Assembly (NCBI GenBank): GCA_900768535.1
Contig: CAAGDE010000004.1
Location: forward strand, 1 to 34,397
Direction of reading: 5' to 3'
From: Clostridia bacterium
GTDB lineage: Bacteria > Bacillota > Clostridia > Oscillospirales > CAG-272
DNA: 34,397 nt
Shown: piece after piece, positions 31,201-34,397 of the stretch
Position numbering within the stretch: position 1 is the first letter of the stretch
Layout of the letters: the number at the start of each line of letters is the position of its first letter
Made by a program: the position numbers and the translations under genes
The notes under the pieces: generated by a model
Databases searched by the model: none
Seen by the model: the letters and a program-made list of their open reading frames with translations, nothing else
Told to the model about the DNA's origin: nothing

Positions 31201-32121
31201 CTATTTCAGGAAACCGTTGATGATCTCCTCTTCCGCTTCCTTTTCGGTCAGTCCCAGCGTCATCAGCTTGATCAGCTGTTCCCCCGCGATCTTTCCGATT
31301 GCCGCCTCATGAATCAGGGATGCATCGGTGTGCCGCGCCTCAATCTCCGGAATTGCAGCCACCGTTGCGCGGTCCATGATGATGGCATCACACTCCGTAT
31401 GTCCAGAGCAGCGGTTGTTTCCGCGCACGTTGGAGAAGAATTTCTGATGGCTGTCGTCCTTTGCCACCGAACGCGACACCACGTGCGTTCCGCAGCCCTC
31501 CCCGTCCAGATCCACCACAAAGTGCGTTTCCGCCGTCTGATGCCCGTGCGTCATGATCTTTTCGTGAATCACCAGCGTGGCGCCGTCCCTCAGCTTTGCC
31601 GTCGTGGAGCGCACCGTGGAGTCGATTCCGCGGATCTGTGCCGTCTCCATCTCCATGTGGCTGTCGGCTTCCTGATACACCACCGTCTGCGGGTTCATGA
31701 CGTTCGTCCCGTTGCCGTCTCCCTCACCGTAGTGCTTCTCGATATACTTCACCTTCGCCCCGCGACCGAGATAAAAGGTATGAATGCCGTCATGCCGGCT
31801 CTCCTGCGTACCGCAGTTGTGGATGCCGCACCCCGCCACGATCGTCACATCGCACCCTTCGCCCACAAAGAAATCGTTGTAAACCATGTCGTTCAGTCCG
31901 GTCTCGGAGATCAGCACCGGGATATGGACGCTCTCGTTCTTCGTCCCGGGCTTGATATGAATATCAATTCCGGGCTTATCGGTCTTTTTTGCGATGATGA
32001 TATGCTCCGAATCGTTCTTTCCGTACAGTGCGCCGTTGATGCGGAGCGAATATGCCCCCATCGGCACCTCGTGAATGCCGGCAATCTCCTGCAGCAGGTT
32101 CTTTTCGGTCTCGCTGATCAT
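31201..32121 (-). CDS. SufB/SufD-family Fe-S scaffold subunit
   Basis: 306 residues, shorter than SufB (about 470-490) or SufD (about 420) but typical of the compact SufB/D homologues of anaerobes and archaea. The beta-helix core is recognisable: GCDVTIVAGCGIHNCG, YIEKHYGEG, GCGTHVVSRSVAKDDSHQKF and the C-terminal EARHTDASLIHEAAIGKI with the His/Asp/His residues at the place of the SufB-SufD interface ligands. Cys residues occur in GCGIHNCG, GEGCGTH and NRCSGHTEC. With the SufC ATPase it assembles Fe-S clusters. The start at 32121 overlaps the sufC stop by four bases (ATGA), behind GGAGGGG. No sufS or sufU lies nearby. Confidence 0.9.
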   Translation of the reverse strand: MISETEKNLLQEIAGIHEVPMGAYSLRINGALYGKNDSEHIIIAKKTDKPGIDIHIKPGTKNESVHIPVLISETGLNDMVYNDFFVGEGCDVTIVAGCGIHNCGTQESRHDGIHTFYLGRGAKVKYIEKHYGEGDGNGTNVMNPQTVVYQEADSHMEMETAQIRGIDSTVRSTTAKLRDGATLVIHEKIMTHGHQTAETHFVVDLDGEGCGTHVVSRSVAKDDSHQKFFSNVRGNNRCSGHTECDAIIMDRATVAAIPEIEARHTDASLIHEAAIGKIAGEQLIKLMTLGLTEKEAEEEIINGFLK

Positions 32122-32840
32122 ACCGTTGTCCCCTCCTTTACCGTAAACCGGCAGCCCGCAGGCGTACCGAGCAGCTCCGGCAGAATCTCCTCCCTGGCGC
32201 CGTACGCCGCAACCGCACCGTCCGAGAGGACAATCACCCGGTCGGCAATGTCCAGAATCCGCTCCTGATGTGAAATGATCAGGATGGTTCCGCGCGTCCG
32301 CTCGTACATCGACCGGAAGACCCGGATCAGATTGTTGAAGCTCCACAGATCAATCCCCGCCTCGGGCTCGTCAAACAGGGAGAGCTTCGTCCCTCTTGCG
32401 TTGATCATCGCAATTTCAATGCGCTTCAGCTCCCCGCCGGAGAGCGACGCATCCAGCTCGCGGTCAATATAGTTCTTCGCGCACAGCCCCACCTCGGACA
32501 GGTAGGCGCACGCCTCGGCAACCGTGATCTTTTTCCCCGATGCAATGGAGATCAGATCCTTCACCGTCAGTCCCTTGAAGCGCACCGGCTGCTGGAATGC
32601 AAAGCTGACCCCCCGCCGGGCACGCTCGGTGACGGAAAGTTCCGTGATGTCCTCCCCGTCCAGCAGAATGCGTCCCGATGTCGGCAGATAGATCCCCGCA
32701 ATCAGCTTGGCAAGCGTCGATTTTCCGCTTCCGTTCGGTCCCGTGACCGCCACAAACCGGTCGCTGATCTTCAGATTCACGTCCCGGATGATCTCTTTTC
32801 CGTCCGGCACCGTATAGCATAGATGTTGCAGTTCAAGCAT
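32118..32840 (-). CDS. sufC: SufC-like Fe-S assembly ATPase
   Basis: 240 residues with Walker A GPNGSGKS (34-41), Q-loop FAFQQPVRFKG, signature SLSGGELKRIEIA, Walker B KLSLFDEPEAGID and H-loop IISHQ. The sequences FDEPEAGID and SGGELKR, and the absence of a membrane partner, identify SufC rather than a transport ATPase. The start at 32840 uses AGAGGAAA as ribosome binding site; an upstream frame lacks one. It is the first gene of a two-gene operon with the SufB/SufD homologue, the minimal SUF arrangement (SMS-type) described for many anaerobes. Confidence 0.92.
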   Translation of the reverse strand: MLELQHLCYTVPDGKEIIRDVNLKISDRFVAVTGPNGSGKSTLAKLIAGIYLPTSGRILLDGEDITELSVTERARRGVSFAFQQPVRFKGLTVKDLISIASGKKITVAEACAYLSEVGLCAKNYIDRELDASLSGGELKRIEIAMINARGTKLSLFDEPEAGIDLWSFNNLIRVFRSMYERTRGTILIISHQERILDIADRVIVLSDGAVAAYGAREEILPELLGTPAGCRFTVKEGTTV

Positions 32841-32874
32841 GAATTGTTTCCTCTTTGTTTTGTAATAACATTTT

Positions 32875-32903
32875 ATTTTACCCTTTTTCCCACTGTTTTG
32901 CAA
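32875..32903 (-). promoter_or_regulatory. Promoter of the minimal SUF operon
   Basis: On the minus strand TTGCAA (32903-32898), 17 bases, TAAAAT (32880-32875), 34 bases before the sufC start. No IscR- or Rrf2-type site is recognised. Confidence 0.6.
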
Positions 32904-32974
32904 GGCATATTTCCACTTTATATGTTATTTTTTTGTGAACAGAACGACAAAACCGCCCGCCGGGGAGGAAAATA

Positions 32975-32983
32975 TGCTATAAT
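32975..32983 (+). promoter_or_regulatory. Extended -10 promoter of the rRNA methyltransferase gene
   Basis: TGC-TATAAT (32975-32983) is an extended -10 element without a clear -35, 30 bases before the start codon and divergent from the SUF promoter. Confidence 0.7.
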
Positions 32984-33013
32984 GAACCGTATTTTACACA
33001 GAGAGGGTCTGAC

Positions 33014-34234
33014 ATGAGAAATTATCCAAGCATTACCGTGACCGAGAAGGGCGCGGACTTCCTGCGCGGCGGTCACGTCTGGGTCTTTGCCGACGAGGTC
33101 ACAGGGATGACCGGCGCACCGGAGAACGGCGCGCTTGCCGATGTGTACACCGCCAAGGGCAAGTACCTCGGAACCGGCTTTTATAACGCCAACTCCAAAA
33201 TCCGCGTCCGGATCATCTCCAAAAACGCAAACGACCGCTTTGACGGCGCGTTTTGGGAGCGAAAGCTCCGCTGGGCAATCGACTACCGCCGCTCGGTGAT
33301 GGGAGAGAAGGATTTTTCCTGCTGTCGGCTGATCTTCGGGGAGGCAGATGCCTTTCCGGGGCTGACAGTCGACCGCTTCGGGGACGTTCTTGTCACCGAG
33401 GTGCTGTCGCTCGGCATGGAGAAAATCAAGAATGAGATTTATTCCTGTTTAATCCGACTGCTGCGCGAGGATTTCGGGCAGGAAATTCACGTGCTTTACG
33501 AACGCAACGAGGCGCCGATCCGGAAGCTGGAGGGCATGGAGACCGCAAAGGGCTTCTGGCACGGCGAGGGACTTGTCACCGACACGGACGGCTTGACTGC
33601 CATCACCGAAAACGGCGTTCTCTATACGGTGGATTACATCGAGGGACAGAAAACCGGCTTCTTTTTGGATCAGAAATACAACCGCGCGGCAATCCGGACG
33701 CTGGCAAAGGGCAAGCGGGTACTGGATTGCTTCACCCACACCGGTTCCTTCGCCCTCAATGCGGCGCAGGCTGGCGCGGAGCACGTCACGGCAGTCGATA
33801 TTTCCGCCGATGCGCTGGAAATGGCAAAGAAAAACGCCGTGCAGAACGGGCTTTCCGACCGCATGGACTTTGTCTGCGCGGATGTATTCGACCATCTCGC
33901 AACGCTCCCGAAGGATCACGGCTACGATTTCATCATCCTGGATCCGCCGGCGTTCACCAAAAGCCGCGATACCCTGCGCAACGCCATCAAGGGCTACCGG
34001 GAAATCAACCGCCGCGCCATGCAGTCTCTCCGCCGCGGCTCCTACCTTGCCACCTGCTCCTGCTCGCACTTCATGACGAACACCTACTTCTGCCAAATGC
34101 TCCATAACGCCGCCGAGGATGCAGGGGTCGGCTTGCGGCAGATTGAAGCCCGCCAGCAGTCCCCCGACCACCCCATCCTGTGGAATGTTCCGGAAACCGA
34201 TTATCTGAAATTTTATATCTTTCAGATTGTGTAA
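33014..34234 (+). CDS. rlmI: Class I rRNA large-subunit methyltransferase, RlmI-like
   Basis: 406 residues. An N-terminal PUA-like RNA-binding domain (about 1-75, with LRGGHVWVFADEV and GKYLGTGFYNANSKIRVRI) precedes a central domain and a Rossmann methyltransferase. SAM-binding motif VLDCFTHTGSFALNAA starts near 236, followed by VDISADALEMA, the catalytic ILDPPAF motif and the TCSCSHFM block with the nucleophilic Cys of RNA 5-methylcytosine methyltransferases. RlmI modifies C1962 of 23S rRNA in E. coli; the exact target here is inferred from family. The ATG follows AGAGAGGG by six to seven bases. Single-gene unit. Confidence 0.92.
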   Translation: MRNYPSITVTEKGADFLRGGHVWVFADEVTGMTGAPENGALADVYTAKGKYLGTGFYNANSKIRVRIISKNANDRFDGAFWERKLRWAIDYRRSVMGEKDFSCCRLIFGEADAFPGLTVDRFGDVLVTEVLSLGMEKIKNEIYSCLIRLLREDFGQEIHVLYERNEAPIRKLEGMETAKGFWHGEGLVTDTDGLTAITENGVLYTVDYIEGQKTGFFLDQKYNRAAIRTLAKGKRVLDCFTHTGSFALNAAQAGAEHVTAVDISADALEMAKKNAVQNGLSDRMDFVCADVFDHLATLPKDHGYDFIILDPPAFTKSRDTLRNAIKGYREINRRAMQSLRRGSYLATCSCSHFMTNTYFCQMLHNAAEDAGVGLRQIEARQQSPDHPILWNVPETDYLKFYIFQIV

Positions 34235-34330
34235 ACGAAAATTGGATTTAGTCTCATTATAAATGCTTACATCGAATGCATGAAAGGATTGACTCGGAGC
34301 AGGCTATGCAAAAGAAAGTACAACTTTATC

Positions 34331-34370
34331 CCCCCTCATCAGTCGCTGACGCGACAGCTTCCCCCCAAGG
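34331..34370 (-). repeat. Inverted copy of the left-end interspersed repeat
   Basis: The stretch with CCCCTCATCAGTCGCTGACG, GCGACAGCTTCCCCCC and AAGG matches the reverse complement of bases 63-100 at roughly 30 of 36 positions. It includes a short hairpin GTCGC-TGAC-GCGAC. Nothing else is recognised in 34235-34397, and no clear terminator follows rlmI. Confidence 0.6.
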
Positions 34371-34397
34371 AACCACTGATTAAATACTTGAACAACC

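Noticed and set aside
30920..31312. 130-residue plus-strand frame upstream of and opposite the SUF gene end
   Set aside because: It has no ribosome binding site, runs through the SUF terminator hairpin and into the antisense of a real gene.
34281..34397. Open frame running off the right end
   Set aside because: It passes through the interspersed repeat, has no ribosome binding site and encodes no recognisable sequence.

Overview
The window (about 34.4 kb, G+C rich) reads as chromosome of an anaerobic, low-oxygen-adapted Clostridia bacterium, most likely a gut Oscillospirales-type lineage. This is inferred, not proven. The reasons are: Gram-positive style strong AGGAGG ribosome binding sites and consensus TTGACA-17-TATAAT promoters; a double-FeoA/FeoB/Cys-rich ferrous iron operon; a rubrerythrin; a two-gene minimal SUF operon; and a small Cys protein of a type I remember from Ruminococcus-like genomes. 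No rRNA, tRNA, CRISPR array, phage genes or transposase were seen.

Left part (1-5.9 kb, + strand): after an interspersed repeat come a tiny lipoprotein, an OmpR-type response regulator and a short-loop histidine kinase, translated as one unit. A 280-bp inverted-repeat element (MITE-like) abuts the kinase stop codon. Then come a MacB/LolD-type ABC ATPase and a 906-residue FtsX-type permease with duplicated extracellular domains. A promoter with an 11-bp-spaced direct repeat precedes the ATPase. The set looks like an envelope-stress or antimicrobial-peptide sensing and export module.

Iron and redox block (5.9-10.7 kb): a feo operon (feoA, feoA, feoB, Cys-rich small membrane protein) carries three copies of a GTTAG-N6-CTAAY operator resembling DtxR-family sites. 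It is followed by convergently transcribed rubrerythrin and a RimJ/RimL-type acetyltransferase.

Cell-wall block (10.8-16.5 kb): a three-gene overlapping operon encodes a stand-alone pre-ATP-grasp-like domain, an aspartate/glutamate racemase and a MurE-like ligase with DNPG in place of DNPR. It converges on an MBOAT plus DHHW (AlgI/AlgJ-like) O-acetyltransferase pair. A small Cys-motif protein follows.

Central system (16.6-30.7 kb, - strand): seven tightly spaced genes from one strong promoter. In transcription order these are a giant non-lipoprotein solute-binding protein with a carbohydrate-binding-like region, a first MalF/MalG-like permease pair, an NHL-propeller/TPR/YIP1 membrane fusion, a 1289-residue secreted DUF5696-like protein with a probable glycosidase-like core, and a second MalF/MalG-like pair with extra extracellular loops. 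No ATPase is included. This is the best candidate for an undescribed system: probably capture, processing and import of a complex glycan. Two identical palindromes lie upstream of it.

Right part (31.2-34.2 kb): the minimal SUF pair (sufC and a SufB/SufD homologue), a divergent RlmI-type rRNA methyltransferase, and a second inverted copy of the repeat family seen at the left end.
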